The position numbers were made by a program, and so were the translations under genes. Source: Youxingia wuxianensis (lineage in GTDB: Bacteria > Bacillota > Clostridia > Oscillospirales > Ruminococcaceae). Taken from it: a stretch of 64,000 nt of DNA. The DNA lies in NCBI RefSeq assembly GCF_014385085.1, contig NZ_JACRTD010000009.1:1-64000 (forward strand), written 5' to 3'. Of this stretch, positions 31,400 through 40,756 are shown in pieces (position 1 is the first letter of the stretch; the number at the start of each line of letters is the position of its first letter). The notes beneath the pieces are model-generated. The model did not search any database. It saw nothing but the letters and a program-made list of their open reading frames with translations, and was not told the DNA's origin.

Positions 31400-33067
31400 A
31401 TGATAAGCGACATTGTATTTCAGGGCGGCAGCGTTTATACCGCCGACAAAAACCGTACTATTGCCCAGGCGGCAGCCGTTAAAAACGGAAAAATCGTTTA
31501 TGTGGGCGACAGCGCCGGAGCGCAGGAGTATATCGGCGAGGAGACCCAGGTGATCAATCTGCAGGGGAAAACCCTGCTTCCTTCCTTTTTTGAAGGCCAC
31601 TGTCACTACGCGGCGGCTACCAACGCTGTGGTAGGCGTCAATCTGGCGGGGATGCACACCGCCGAAGAATATGTCCAAGCGTGCAAATCCTATCTGCGGG
31701 AACATCCGGGAATCGTCTGCCTGCGGGGACAGGGATATCTGGAGGCCTGTTTTCCAGGGGAAGGGCCCAAAAAGGAACTGCTGGATCAGGTGAGCCGGGA
31801 CATTCCCATCGTTCTGCTTCCAGAAACTCTGCATTCCCTGTGGGCCAATTCCAAGGCGATCCAGCTGGCGGGGATTACCGCCGACACCCCCGACCCGAAA
31901 AACGGAAAGATTGAACGGGATGAAAACGGGCAGCCCAGCGGCTGTTTCCGGGAAGGAGCCCAGCATTTAATTTTAGACGCTCTGCCGGAAATGTCGGTGG
32001 AAGAATATAAGAAAGGGATTCTCGCTTACCAGGAAATGGCCCACAGCTTAGGGTTTACCGGAGCGTATGACGCCTGGCTGGACGACGGGGGAAGAAATGT
32101 AATTTACGCTCTGCGCCAGCTGGACCAGGAGGGCAAATTAAGCATGCGCCTGCGGGGGGCTTATTGGCTGAATCCGCAAAAGGGGCCCGAACAGATTGAC
32201 CAGATCGTGGCTTGGCGCCAGGAGGACAACAATGGAAATCTGTTTCAAATCAACTCGGTGAAATTTTTCCTGGACGGGATTTTGGAAAGCTACACCGCCT
32301 TGATGCTGGAGCCTTACTGCAACTGTCCCGGTTATCCCCAAGGGTGGAAAGGGGACCGGATCTGGGATGACGATAACCTGCGCGCCTGCCTTTTGGCGGC
32401 GGACAAAGCGGGCCTGACCGCTCATTTCCACTGTTACGGCGACGGGGCGGTGCGCCAGGCGCTGGACGCCATTGAATACGTCCAAAATACAAACGGCAAG
32501 CGGGACGCCCGCCACTGTATCACCCATGTGTTCCTGGCAAATCCCCAGGATATTCCCCGGTTTAAAGAGCTGGGCGTGGTGGCGATGCTCAACTCCTACT
32601 GGGCCCAGATTGACGAAACCTTTTTCCTCAACGGCAAAAATATCGGGGAGCACCGGGAAAGCCATTCTTTCCCAATGGAAAGCTTTTTTAAGGCGGGAGT
32701 GGTCACTGCCAACGCCAGCGATTATCCTATCACAGCGGTCCCCAGCCCCTTTATCGGCATGGAGATCGGCATGACCCGCAAAGCCCCGGACAATTATCAT
32801 CCTTGGATTTTTGACTATGAGAACCCTCTGTATCACCAACCTCTGTGGCCTGAAGAAAGAAGCGGCCTTGAGGATATGATCGACAGCTTTACCATCGCGC
32901 CGGCTTACGCCAATTTTGTGGAGGGTCTCAGCGGTTCGATTGAAGTGGGAAAAAATGCGGATCTGGTGTTGGCGGACAAAGATTTGTTCTCTGCGGATGT
33001 AGAGGATATCGCCACAATTCAGGTGGAAAAAACACTGTTTTTGGGTAAAATAGTATATGAGCGTTGA
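31400..33067 (+). CDS. YtcJ-like amidohydrolase
   Basis: The product has 555 residues of the metal-dependent amidohydrolase superfamily. An N-terminal beta-sandwich strand (GGSVYTADKNRTIAQAAAVK, GKIVYVGD) is followed by the HxH metal motif in FEGHCHYA (about residue 70). Later features are TAHFHCYGDGAVRQALDAIE, CITHVF and the Asp motif NASDYPI; the C-terminal GSIEVGKNADLVLADKDLF returns to the sandwich. Such enzymes hydrolyse amides or cyclic ureas. GGAGGAA precedes ATG. Substrate unknown. Confidence 0.85.
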   Translation: MISDIVFQGGSVYTADKNRTIAQAAAVKNGKIVYVGDSAGAQEYIGEETQVINLQGKTLLPSFFEGHCHYAAATNAVVGVNLAGMHTAEEYVQACKSYLREHPGIVCLRGQGYLEACFPGEGPKKELLDQVSRDIPIVLLPETLHSLWANSKAIQLAGITADTPDPKNGKIERDENGQPSGCFREGAQHLILDALPEMSVEEYKKGILAYQEMAHSLGFTGAYDAWLDDGGRNVIYALRQLDQEGKLSMRLRGAYWLNPQKGPEQIDQIVAWRQEDNNGNLFQINSVKFFLDGILESYTALMLEPYCNCPGYPQGWKGDRIWDDDNLRACLLAADKAGLTAHFHCYGDGAVRQALDAIEYVQNTNGKRDARHCITHVFLANPQDIPRFKELGVVAMLNSYWAQIDETFFLNGKNIGEHRESHSFPMESFFKAGVVTANASDYPITAVPSPFIGMEIGMTRKAPDNYHPWIFDYENPLYHQPLWPEERSGLEDMIDSFTIAPAYANFVEGLSGSIEVGKNADLVLADKDLFSADVEDIATIQVEKTLFLGKIVYER

Positions 33068-33342
33068 TTTTGTCTTAAAATTAGGATACTAGAAGGGACT
33101 ATCGTTTACTTCCTCTTTGTTCCTTTTAGTTCGTCTGATTTTTGCGCTTTATTCCTACTTGTAGTTAAAGGAGGTGGATAATGACGGGATGAACATGTCA
33201 GAAGAATGTTTTGTGTGTGATAATTCGTTTAAAAGGCAGGCCCAATACTTAAAGTTATGATGCTCGTTCGGTGTAATAAAGGCTCTGTCCGGCTTGCTTG
33301 TATGCCGGATAACTTCATTCTTAAGTGAAAGAAGATGACATT
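33068..33342 (+). promoter_or_regulatory. Leader of the antiporter gene with two tiny overlapping ORFs
   Basis: A very strong AAAGGAGGTGG precedes a 3-codon ORF (33181-33192), whose ATGA overlaps a 23-codon ORF (33189-33260, MNMSEECFVCDNSFKRQAQY...). The antiporter start itself has only a weak ribosome site. A GCCGG-type hairpin (TCCGGC...GCCGGA, about 33289-33311) lies between. This layout suggests leader-peptide or translational control, but may be chance. Confidence 0.35.
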
Positions 33343-34962
33343 ATGTTAGAGCATGCATACGGGTGGTTATCCATTATCCCGCCTCTGATTGCAATTACCT
33401 TAGCGATTACTACCAAGGAAGTGCTCGGGTCACTGTTGCTCGGGGTCATTTCCGGCTATGCGATTTATGTAAACTTCGCACCGCCAAGCATCCTAGAAAC
33501 CCTTGAAATTACAAATCCGGTTTTAGGACCGTTAAACGAAACCATTAACGCAATGCTGGAGGCTGCCGGCGACCGAGACAATCTGGCCCTGCTCTTCTTT
33601 TTAGCCATTTTAGGCGGGCTGGTGGCTATTCTCACGGCGGCCGGCGGATCCAAAGCGTTCGCCAAGTGGGCCTCCACTAAAATAAAGACCCGCACAGGCG
33701 CTCAGCTGGCGACGTTTGCCTTAGGGTGTATTATTTTTATCGACGACTACTTCAATGCGTTGACCGTTGGCAACGTCATGCGCCCTATCACCGACCGCTA
33801 CAATATTTCCCGGGCAAAGCTGGCGTATATTATCGACAGCACGGCGGCTCCGGTGACTATTTTATTTCCGGTTTCCAGCTGGGTGGCAACCGTAATCTCC
33901 ATGATCAATCCTACCTTGCAGCAGTACCATTTTGAACAGATGGGCCTGGGGGCGTTTATGGCGTCAGTGCCTTTTAATTTTTACGCCTGGCTGACTCTGA
34001 TCATGGTGGTGCTGGTAGCGATTTTGAAGGTGGATTTCGGGCCCATGGCCCGATTTGAAAAGCTGTCCGTGGAAAAGGGCTCGGAAGCGGTCAGCGTGGA
34101 GGAAAGTCAAAGCGATGATATCGGTTCCCTGCCGGTTTCCGAAAAAGGCACCGTATGGGATCTGGTGCTTTCCATTGTGGTATTGGTCGCCCTGGCCTTT
34201 TTAGCAATGATGTATACCGGCGGCTATTTTGACGGCGGTATTTCCGCAGCGGCCGCCCTTTCCAACTGTGATTCTTCCCTCGCCCTGGTGTATGCAGGGG
34301 TGGGAACGATCATTTTCACCTTATTTTTATTTGTGCCCCGCAAACTAATGACAGTAAGTCAGTTTGTAGCCGCTTTTATCCAAGGGATGAAGTCCATGGT
34401 TTCCGCTACGCTGATGCTGATTATGGCATGGGCGTTCGGCAGCGTGCTCAGCGAGGGCGTTCTAAGTACCGGCAGCTTTGTGGCCGGTCTGGCGGCAGGC
34501 AATCTCCCTGGATTTTTGCTCCCGGTAATTATCTTTTTAATCTCTGCGTTTATCTCGTTTACCACCGGCGTTTCCTGGGGGGCTATGGCGATTATGCTGC
34601 CCACCTCTATTGCGGTATGCGCGGCGGTAGCTCCGGGGCATATCTCCGCGGTTATCGGCGCGACGCTGGCAGGATCGGTCTTTGGAGATCATTGTTCCCC
34701 TCTGGCTGATACCACCATTCTCTCTTCCGCAGGAGCCAACTGCATTCATTTGGATCATGTGATGTCTCAGCTTCCGTATGCCCTGACAGTGGCAGGCGTG
34801 TGCGTGGTCGGTTATCTGCTGGCAGGCGTGTTCAACAGTTGGATTCCTTCCATGGTTGTTTGTTTTATTTTACTGCTGGCAACGATGATTGTTATCCACC
34901 GCAGATATGAGAAAAAAGAAATTGAGCGGTTCCAAAAGGAGCATCAGCGAACAATCTGCTGA
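33343..34962 (+). CDS. NhaC-family Na+/H+ antiporter
   Basis: ATG 33343 gives 539 residues with about twelve hydrophobic helices. IFIDDYFNALTVGNVMRPIT and IIDSTAAPVTILFPVSSWVA are hallmark half-membrane segments of the NhaC group, repeated in part at FTTGVSWGAMAIMLPTSIAV and GDHCSPLADTTILSSAG. It exchanges sodium (or amino-acid/malate-type pairs in relatives) for protons. A GTG at 33325 is an alternative start. It follows the amidohydrolase and may import or export a related solute. Confidence 0.85.
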   Translation: MLEHAYGWLSIIPPLIAITLAITTKEVLGSLLLGVISGYAIYVNFAPPSILETLEITNPVLGPLNETINAMLEAAGDRDNLALLFFLAILGGLVAILTAAGGSKAFAKWASTKIKTRTGAQLATFALGCIIFIDDYFNALTVGNVMRPITDRYNISRAKLAYIIDSTAAPVTILFPVSSWVATVISMINPTLQQYHFEQMGLGAFMASVPFNFYAWLTLIMVVLVAILKVDFGPMARFEKLSVEKGSEAVSVEESQSDDIGSLPVSEKGTVWDLVLSIVVLVALAFLAMMYTGGYFDGGISAAAALSNCDSSLALVYAGVGTIIFTLFLFVPRKLMTVSQFVAAFIQGMKSMVSATLMLIMAWAFGSVLSEGVLSTGSFVAGLAAGNLPGFLLPVIIFLISAFISFTTGVSWGAMAIMLPTSIAVCAAVAPGHISAVIGATLAGSVFGDHCSPLADTTILSSAGANCIHLDHVMSQLPYALTVAGVCVVGYLLAGVFNSWIPSMVVCFILLLATMIVIHRRYEKKEIERFQKEHQRTIC

Positions 34963-35067
34963 TGTTGCAGCCATGCCCGCCGGGAAATATCCGGCGGGCT
35001 GTTTTTATGAGCTTGGTTATGTTATAATAGCCAAAGTAAAAAAGCTCAAAACAGCGGGAGGCAAAAC

Positions 35068-35475
35068 ATGAGAAGATCACAAATCACGGCACAGTTTTCC
35101 GCGGATATAAAAACTGTGTGGGGGATTGTCACCAACAATAACGATACCTCTTGGCGCTCGGATTTAAAGGAGGTGCTGACCTCCCAGGACGGTTGTCATT
35201 TTACTGAAATAACCTGCCGGGGATATAAAACAGACTTCATTATTACTGAAAAGCTCCCTTATGAGCGGTATTCCTTTCAGATGGAAAATAAGCACTTCAC
35301 CGGCCGGTGGACAGGCGTGTTTTCCATTACGCCTCAGGGGACGGCAAGCGTTGATTTTACAGAAATTATTTATTTTAAAAATCCGGTAATGAAGGCGCTG
35401 TCCTATCTGTTGATGGATTTAAAAAAGATGCAGGAAACCTATGTGCGCGACCTGCAAGCGAAACTAACGCAGTAA
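35068..35475 (+). CDS. SRPBCC-fold protein
   Basis: The product has 135 residues. N-terminal ITAQFSADIKTVWGIVTNNN and the C-terminal helix MKALSYLLMDLKKMQETYVR frame a curved beta sheet, as in START/polyketide-cyclase-like ligand-binding proteins. The ribosome site is GGGAGG. It stands alone, with a terminator right after the stop. Ligand unknown. Confidence 0.8.
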   Translation: MRRSQITAQFSADIKTVWGIVTNNNDTSWRSDLKEVLTSQDGCHFTEITCRGYKTDFIITEKLPYERYSFQMENKHFTGRWTGVFSITPQGTASVDFTEIIYFKNPVMKALSYLLMDLKKMQETYVRDLQAKLTQ

Positions 35476-35517
35476 AACGGTATCCCCTGCGGCAAATGCC
35501 GCAGGGGATACCGTTTT
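35474..35517. terminator. Bidirectional terminator
   Basis: A 21-bp perfect stem starting AAAACGGTATCCCCTGCGGC lies between the convergent SRPBCC and collagen-like genes. Confidence 0.85.
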
Positions 35518-35538
35518 TTATCTTTCTAAACGAAAAGC

Positions 35539-37155
35539 TTAACTTCCTAAACGGAACACTGTGAGGAAAATATCCGTGAAGGTAAATCCCGCCTGGTCGA
35601 CGATGATCTGCACATTTGCAGGAACGCTCGTCACCTGGAACGGCACGCTGAAAGCAACGGTGGTTACCTCATTGGAGGAGGTAAAGGTATTATGGGATAC
35701 CGCCCCCGGAAGATTTAAGCCGTTCACATTCAGTCTCACCGACAGCGCCGCAGGAATAGCGGTTCCCGCTCCTACAGAAGCGGAACCATAGAAAGTCGCC
35801 TGGTAGATCCCCGGCTGGTTAACTACTACCGTAGCGCCTGGCTGGTGCGTAATAGACGTCCCTGAGATGAGCGTCGTATCGTTAAAGACCAGCGCGCCGC
35901 CGGCGGCAGAGGCTTGCTCCGAGGTATCCGTGGCAGCCAAAACCTCCGGCGTACCAGCGCTTGTGCTCTCCCCTCTGGGGATCACAAAGTTAAATACCGC
36001 GTTATAATCGTCACCAGAGTTGGTAACTTGCGCATCGGTACCCGGTTCCCCGGTAGTTACGCTTCCCACTCTGATTGTGGCGGCTTTCCCAGTAGGGCCA
36101 GTGGGGCCGGTAGCTCCGTTGGTTCCCGCAGCTCCCGTAGGACCGGTAGGGCCAGTGGCGCCGGTGGGTCCCGTAGGTCCGGTGGGGCCGTCCAAGCCAA
36201 CCGGACCCATCAGTCCGGTAGCGCCGGTAGCGCCGGCAGCACCCGTAACCCCAGTCGCTCCTCTTGGAATGAAAAAGTCAAGAACGTGATCCGGCGAACC
36301 AGTAACATCTACTACTGCAGCATCCGTTCCCGGTTCGGTGGATGTGGTATTTCTTACCCGAATGGTTTCCGAAACACCGGTCGCCCCGTCAGAACCAGTA
36401 GCGCCGGTAGCACCAGTAGCCCCGGTAGGACCCGTAGGCCCGGTAGCTCCGGTCGCTCCCGTGACTCCCGTGGGACCAGTTGGCCCAGTCGGTCCAGTGG
36501 CCCCTGTAGGACCGGTAGGACCCATCGCTCCGTTGGCTCCCGCAGCTCCGGTAGCGCCGGTGGGGCCGGTAGGACCCATCTGTCCATTGGTGCCTGCCGC
36601 ACCAGTGGCTCCGGTCGGGCCGGTAGCGCCAGTGGGACCGGTAGCTCCCGTAGCGCCGGTAGGACCGGCAGGACCAGTGGCTCCGGTCGGTCCTGTGACA
36701 CCTATAGTTCCGGTAGAACCGGTAGGCCCTGTTGGGCCGGTGGGGCCGGTAGGTCCCATCTGTCCATTGGCGCCGGCAGGCCCGGTGGGGCCGGTCGGTC
36801 CCATTTGACCGTTGGCGCCTGGTGTTCCGGGAAGTCCGGTAGCGCCGGTGGCTCCCGTAGCCCCAGTGGGACCGGTAGCTCCTGTGGGGCCAGTGGCTCC
36901 CGTAGGACCGGCCGGACCTCCGGCAGGGCCGGTAGCCCCAGTAGCACCCGTAGGGCCAGCAGGCCCTGGAAGTCCCGGAAGTCCTGGAAATCCCATCGGT
37001 CCAGTAGCACCTGTAGGCCCGGTCGGACCTGGAAGTCCCATAGGACCGGTGGGTCCCGTAGGCCCGCAGCATCCCTTGTTGCAGCAGGGATTGCAGCAAG
37101 CGGCCCCTGCGGCAGGGGCTGCGCCGGCGCGTCTGTCTCCTGTATAAATATTCAT
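35539..37155 (-). CDS. Collagen-like, BclA-type exosporium protein
   Basis: The product has 538 residues. A short Cys-rich N-terminus ([14 protein letters not shown]) is followed by about 350 residues of Gly-X-Y triplets ([13 protein letters not shown]) and a C-terminal 125-residue beta domain ([20 protein letters not shown] onwards) resembling the trimeric C1q/TNF-like cap of BclA. Two non-collagen inserts of about 40 residues share the pattern IRV...GTDA.V...FNFVIPRG, so they are internal repeats. Pro and Thr at Y positions suggest O-glycosylation, and a glycosyltransferase gene is divergent next door. Likely a spore-surface filament. Confidence 0.85.
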   Translation of the reverse strand: MNIYTGDRRAGAAPAAGAACCNPCCNKGCCGPTGPTGPMGLPGPTGPTGATGPMGFPGLPGLPGPAGPTGATGATGPAGGPAGPTGATGPTGATGPTGATGATGATGLPGTPGANGQMGPTGPTGPAGANGQMGPTGPTGPTGPTGSTGTIGVTGPTGATGPAGPTGATGATGPTGATGPTGATGAAGTNGQMGPTGPTGATGAAGANGAMGPTGPTGATGPTGPTGPTGVTGATGATGPTGPTGATGATGATGSDGATGVSETIRVRNTTSTEPGTDAAVVDVTGSPDHVLDFFIPRGATGVTGAAGATGATGLMGPVGLDGPTGPTGPTGATGPTGPTGAAGTNGATGPTGPTGKAATIRVGSVTTGEPGTDAQVTNSGDDYNAVFNFVIPRGESTSAGTPEVLAATDTSEQASAAGGALVFNDTTLISGTSITHQPGATVVVNQPGIYQATFYGSASVGAGTAIPAALSVRLNVNGLNLPGAVSHNTFTSSNEVTTVAFSVPFQVTSVPANVQIIVDQAGFTFTDIFLTVFRLGS

Positions 37156-37231
37156 AGCATAATCATCCTTATTCTGTTTTCTGTTAGCGAAGAAAGCTTG
37201 TATTTTCCTGCAAGCGATCCCCGCTATGTTC

Positions 37232-37240
37232 TATTGTATG
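37232..37240 (-). promoter_or_regulatory. Possible sporulation sigma -10 box of the collagen-like gene
   Basis: On the minus strand CATACAATA, about 80 bp before the start codon, resembles the sigma-E/sigma-K -10 consensus (CATAnnnTA). A matching -35 is not clear, so this is tentative. Confidence 0.3.
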
Positions 37241-37324
37241 TTTTCTTCCTTTCCCTGGCTACAAAAAGGAAACCTTTTTCCTCCCGGCCCATACACTTAT
37301 AGTATGGGAAGGTGGGAGACATCC

Positions 37325-38404
37325 TTGATTACTCTTAGTTTATGTATGATCGTAAAAAATGAAGAAGCCGTTCTCGCCCGGTGTCTTTCTTCTGTGAAAG
37401 AAGTAATGGATGAGATTATTATTGTAGATACCGGCTCCCAGGACAGCACCGTAGAAATTGCCCGGCAATTTACCGATAAAGTATATTCTTTTCCTTGGGT
37501 GGATGATTTTTCCGCCGCAAGAAATTTTTCCTTTTCAAAAGCTGCGATGCAATATCTGTTTTGGATGGATGCGGATGATATTCTTCTGCCCCAGGACCGA
37601 GAAAACCTATTTTCTCTGAAAGAAACCCTGGATCCTTCCATAGATTTGGTCATGATGAAATATCATGTGGCTTTTGACGGCCAGGGAAACCCGGTATTTT
37701 CTTATTACCGGGAGCGCATGCTGCGAAGAGCAAAGCAATATCGCTGGCAGGGGGCTATCCATGAAGCTATTACGCCGGAAGGGAATATTCTTTATTCAGA
37801 AATTGCCCTGACTCATCGAAAAATTGGGGCCGGGGACCCGGACAGAAACCTGCGTATTTTTGAAAAAATGATTAAGGAAGGAAAAAAGCTGGTCCCCCGG
37901 GAAAATTATTATTACGGCCGGGAGCTGTATTATCACGGCCAATACCAACAGGCAGCTTATATCCTATCCCGATATTTGGATACCCCCGGCGGCTGGATTG
38001 AAAACCAAATTACCGCCTGTCAGGATCTGGCAAACTGTTATTATCATCTGGGCAAGCCCCAACAGGCGCTGGACAGCCTGCTGCGAAGTTTCTCTTTCGA
38101 CACCCCCCGCGCGGAGATCTGCTGTGATATTGGAAAACACTTTTTCCAGCAGGAAAAGTACGCTCAAGCCGCCTTTTGGTATGAAACTGCCGCCAAACGT
38201 CCCAAAGAGGAGAGAAACGGCGGTTTTATCCAGCCGGATTGTTATGGTTATCTGCCCTATCTTCAGCTTTGCCTGTGCTATTACCGCCTGGGCGACCTTT
38301 CTCTGGCAAAGGAGTATAACGAAAAAGCGGCGCAGTGTAAGCCGGCGGATCCGGCGGTAATATATAACCGAAATTTCTTTTCTTCTTTGGATCTGGAAAA
38401 ATAA
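37325..38404 (+). CDS. Family 2 glycosyltransferase with TPR-like tail (SunS-type)
   Basis: TTG 37325 has GGGAG 6 nt upstream and gives 359 residues; an in-frame ATG at 37304 lacks one. The GT-A domain (residues 1-210) has LSLCMIVKNEEAVLARCLSS, IIIVDTGSQDSTVEIA and the metal motif DADD. A helical TPR-like region follows (YHGQYQQAAYILSRYL, YYRLGDLSLAKEYNEKA). It is divergent from, and adjacent to, the collagen-like gene, so it probably glycosylates Thr residues of the collagen stalk. Confidence 0.85.
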   Translation: MITLSLCMIVKNEEAVLARCLSSVKEVMDEIIIVDTGSQDSTVEIARQFTDKVYSFPWVDDFSAARNFSFSKAAMQYLFWMDADDILLPQDRENLFSLKETLDPSIDLVMMKYHVAFDGQGNPVFSYYRERMLRRAKQYRWQGAIHEAITPEGNILYSEIALTHRKIGAGDPDRNLRIFEKMIKEGKKLVPRENYYYGRELYYHGQYQQAAYILSRYLDTPGGWIENQITACQDLANCYYHLGKPQQALDSLLRSFSFDTPRAEICCDIGKHFFQQEKYAQAAFWYETAAKRPKEERNGGFIQPDCYGYLPYLQLCLCYYRLGDLSLAKEYNEKAAQCKPADPAVIYNRNFFSSLDLEK

Positions 38405-38440
38405 AACTCCCCCGAAAGCAAGACTTTCGGGGGAGTTTTT
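38403..38440 (+). terminator. Terminator of the glycosyltransferase gene
   Basis: AAAACTCCCCCGAAAG / CTTTCGGGGGAGTTTT, then T. Confidence 0.85.
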
Positions 38441-38800
38441 CTATCTCATCCTTTTCTTTTTTAGTACAAAGCGTCTTGCCCGGCTGCCGCGGCGAAGGCG
38501 GCGCAGACGGCGTTCCTTTCAAAATAGTCTCTGGTTTTACCAGCTCGTCCCCCGGGGCAGTCCGGCCGAAAAACGCTCCGTATTTTCACCGGCGGGAAAC
38601 AAACCTCCCTTTCGCCGTCCTTTCCCACCCATACGTCCTTTTTGCTCCGCGTTTCCTTTTCCTTGGAGCCCCTGGCGGCGGCATCTCTGCCGCCTGGAGG
38701 AAAGAGCTCCTATTTCCTTTTGCCTTGTTTGCTCGGTTGAATTGTAAGTCAAAAAGGAGTATACTGATAAAATACGAATTTATAAGAAAAGGTGAGTGTT
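38441..38800 (+). promoter_or_regulatory. Intergenic region with the MATE promoter
   Basis: Near its end TTGAAT (38737-38742) and TATACT (38760-38765) are 17 bp apart. The rest is GC-rich with no supported gene. Confidence 0.55.
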
Positions 38801-40177
38801 TTGGAACATACTATGGACGATCGGTTTGCGCATGAGAGCATACCCCGGCTGATTATTTCCCTGTCCACGCCCGCGATTGCCGCGCAGATAATCAACGCTT
38901 TATATAATGTGGTGGACCGGATGTACATCGGGCGGATGCCTGATGTTGGCACTACCGCCCTTACCGGCGTAGGGCTTACCTTCCCCATTATTATGATCAT
39001 TTCCGCCTTCGCCGCCTTGGTTGGGTTCGGCGGCGCGCCCCTGGCTTCCATTAAAATGGGGGAGGGGAACAAAGATGGCGCGGAAAAACTGCTGGGCAAC
39101 TGCTTTTCTATGCTTGTAATCGTTTCGGTGGTTTTGACGGTTCTTTTGTATGTTATAAAAGAGCCTATTTTAATCATGTTTGGGGCCTCTCCGGACACCC
39201 TTCCCTATGCCAACGACTATTTAGGGGTATATCTGTTGGGTACCATCAGCGTGCAGATAGCCCTGGGGCTCAACCAGTTTATCTCCGCCCAAGGGTTCGC
39301 CAAAACCGCTATGATTACCGTATGCGTAGGGGCGGGGCTGAATATCGCTTTAGACCCTTTGTTTATCTTTGTATTTGATATGGGAGTAAAAGGCGCGGCC
39401 TGGGCTACTATCATTTCTCAAACAGTATCCACCTTGTGGGTGCTGTGGTTTGTGACAGGAAAGAAAACCCTGCTCAAACTGCGGGTAAAAAACATGCCTC
39501 TGGAGCGAACGGTTATTTTAAGCGCTATGGCTTTGGGACTTTCCCCCTTTATCATGCAGTCCACCGAAAGCCTGGTGCAGATCGCTTTCAATAAATCCCT
39601 GGCGTATTACGGCGGAGATTTGTATGTAGGCGCGGTGGTCATCCTCACCAGCGTTATGCAGTTTTTCATGATGCCGATTATGGGATTCGCCCAAGGTTCA
39701 CAGCCGATTATCGGATATAATTACGGCTCCGGGGATCATGGACGGGTAAAATCCGCCATTGGGTACTGTGTGCTTTTCTGTGCGGCTTTTGGGGCGCTGC
39801 TGTGGTGTATCACTATCTTTTTCCCTCAGATCCCCATCAGTCTGTTTACCGACGATCCCCAGCTGATGGCGCTTACTATGAAAGCCATGCGGCTGTTTTT
39901 CCTGGGAATGATCGTTTTTGGGTTCCAGATGGCATTCCAAAATATTTTTATCGCTTTGGGCCAGGCCAAGATATCCATGTTTGTAGCGGTTCTTCGCAAA
40001 CTTATCCTTTTGATCCCATTGGTTTTAATTTTACCTCTGTTTATCCGTCCTCAAACCTTCGCGGTCTTTTTAGCGGAGCCCATCTCAGACGTCGCTTCAG
40101 CGCTTACTTGTACGCTGCTGTTTTTGTTTAAAGTGAAAAAACTGCTCAACGCTCCCAAAAAAGAAACAGAAAATTAA
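38801..40177 (+). CDS. MATE-family multidrug efflux transporter
   Basis: TTG 38801 (AAAAGGTGAG upstream; GTG 38792 and ATG 38813 are alternatives) gives about 458 residues. Twelve hydrophobic helices occur in two related halves. NVVDRMYIGRMPDVGTTALT and MPIMGFAQGSQPIIGYNYGS are typical MATE signatures. It exports drugs or metabolites using Na+ or H+ gradients. A terminator follows the stop. Confidence 0.92.
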   Translation: MEHTMDDRFAHESIPRLIISLSTPAIAAQIINALYNVVDRMYIGRMPDVGTTALTGVGLTFPIIMIISAFAALVGFGGAPLASIKMGEGNKDGAEKLLGNCFSMLVIVSVVLTVLLYVIKEPILIMFGASPDTLPYANDYLGVYLLGTISVQIALGLNQFISAQGFAKTAMITVCVGAGLNIALDPLFIFVFDMGVKGAAWATIISQTVSTLWVLWFVTGKKTLLKLRVKNMPLERTVILSAMALGLSPFIMQSTESLVQIAFNKSLAYYGGDLYVGAVVILTSVMQFFMMPIMGFAQGSQPIIGYNYGSGDHGRVKSAIGYCVLFCAAFGALLWCITIFFPQIPISLFTDDPQLMALTMKAMRLFFLGMIVFGFQMAFQNIFIALGQAKISMFVAVLRKLILLIPLVLILPLFIRPQTFAVFLAEPISDVASALTCTLLFLFKVKKLLNAPKKETEN

Positions 40178-40178
40178 A

Positions 40179-40216
40179 AAAAGCCTCCAAAGCCCAAATA
40201 GGCTTTGGAGGCTTTT
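40179..40216. terminator. Bidirectional terminator
   Basis: AAAAGCCTCCAAAGCC / GGCTTTGGAGGCTTTT lies between convergent MATE and spoIIID genes. Confidence 0.85.
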
Positions 40217-40226
40217 ATTTGCGAAG

Positions 40227-40493
40227 CTATACGTTTGCATGTTCCTTCATCCGGGCATACTTTTCCCTTGTTGCGATACCGCCGCGGATATGACGTTCGG
40301 ATTTGTTTTGCTCCAGGACCTGTTTTACCTGCTCATAGATCCGAGGATTGATTTTTTTCAGTCTATCTGTAACGTCCTTATGTACAGTAGATTTAGAAAT
40401 ATTGAATTTTTTTGCGGTACTGCGTACCGTCGCGTCATTTTCGATGATGTAAAGAGCAAGCGTAACCGCCCGCTCTTCCGGCAGTCCCTTCAA
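40227..40493 (-). CDS. spoIIID: Sporulation regulator SpoIIID
   Basis: The product has 88 residues; it starts at TTG with GGGAGGGG upstream. EERAVTLALYIIENDATVRS, TAKKFNISKSTVHKDVTDRL is the characteristic SpoIIID HTH, and the C-terminal basic helix (NKSERHIRGGIATREKY) contacts the minor groove. It switches mother-cell transcription from sigma-E to sigma-K. Its presence marks an endospore former. Length is normal for the family. Confidence 0.95.
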   Translation of the reverse strand: MKGLPEERAVTLALYIIENDATVRSTAKKFNISKSTVHKDVTDRLKKINPRIYEQVKQVLEQNKSERHIRGGIATREKYARMKEHANV

Positions 40494-40697
40494 ACGAACC
40501 CCTCCCTGCGTCTATATCTCTTAGGACATATATATGCGCCTGAGAACAGGGAATATTCTGGGGCGGCCAAAAAATATCGCCCAATATAAAAATTCGCGGT
40601 TTTCCCCTTTCTTTCCGGTCCCAAGGGATCACTCGGATTTTTTCTCCCGCGTCTGGACAACAAGCCCGCCAGGGGAATTTCCCTTTGCGCTTTTTCC

Positions 40698-40727
40698 TTG
40701 CAGGAGGCCGGCGTTCCATGCTATACT
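40698..40727 (+). promoter_or_regulatory. Promoter of the MFS gene
   Basis: TTGCAG (40698-40703) and TATACT (40722-40727) are 18 bp apart, 30 bp before the start codon. Confidence 0.55.
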
Positions 40728-40756
40728 GAAATAAAATCGGCGCCGGAGGGGATTGT

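Noticed and set aside
36020..37147. Long plus-strand frames rich in [11 protein letters not shown] or SRSGSG opposite the collagen-like gene
   Set aside because: They are antisense shadows of the Gly-X-Y repeats, with no ribosome site and low-complexity translations.
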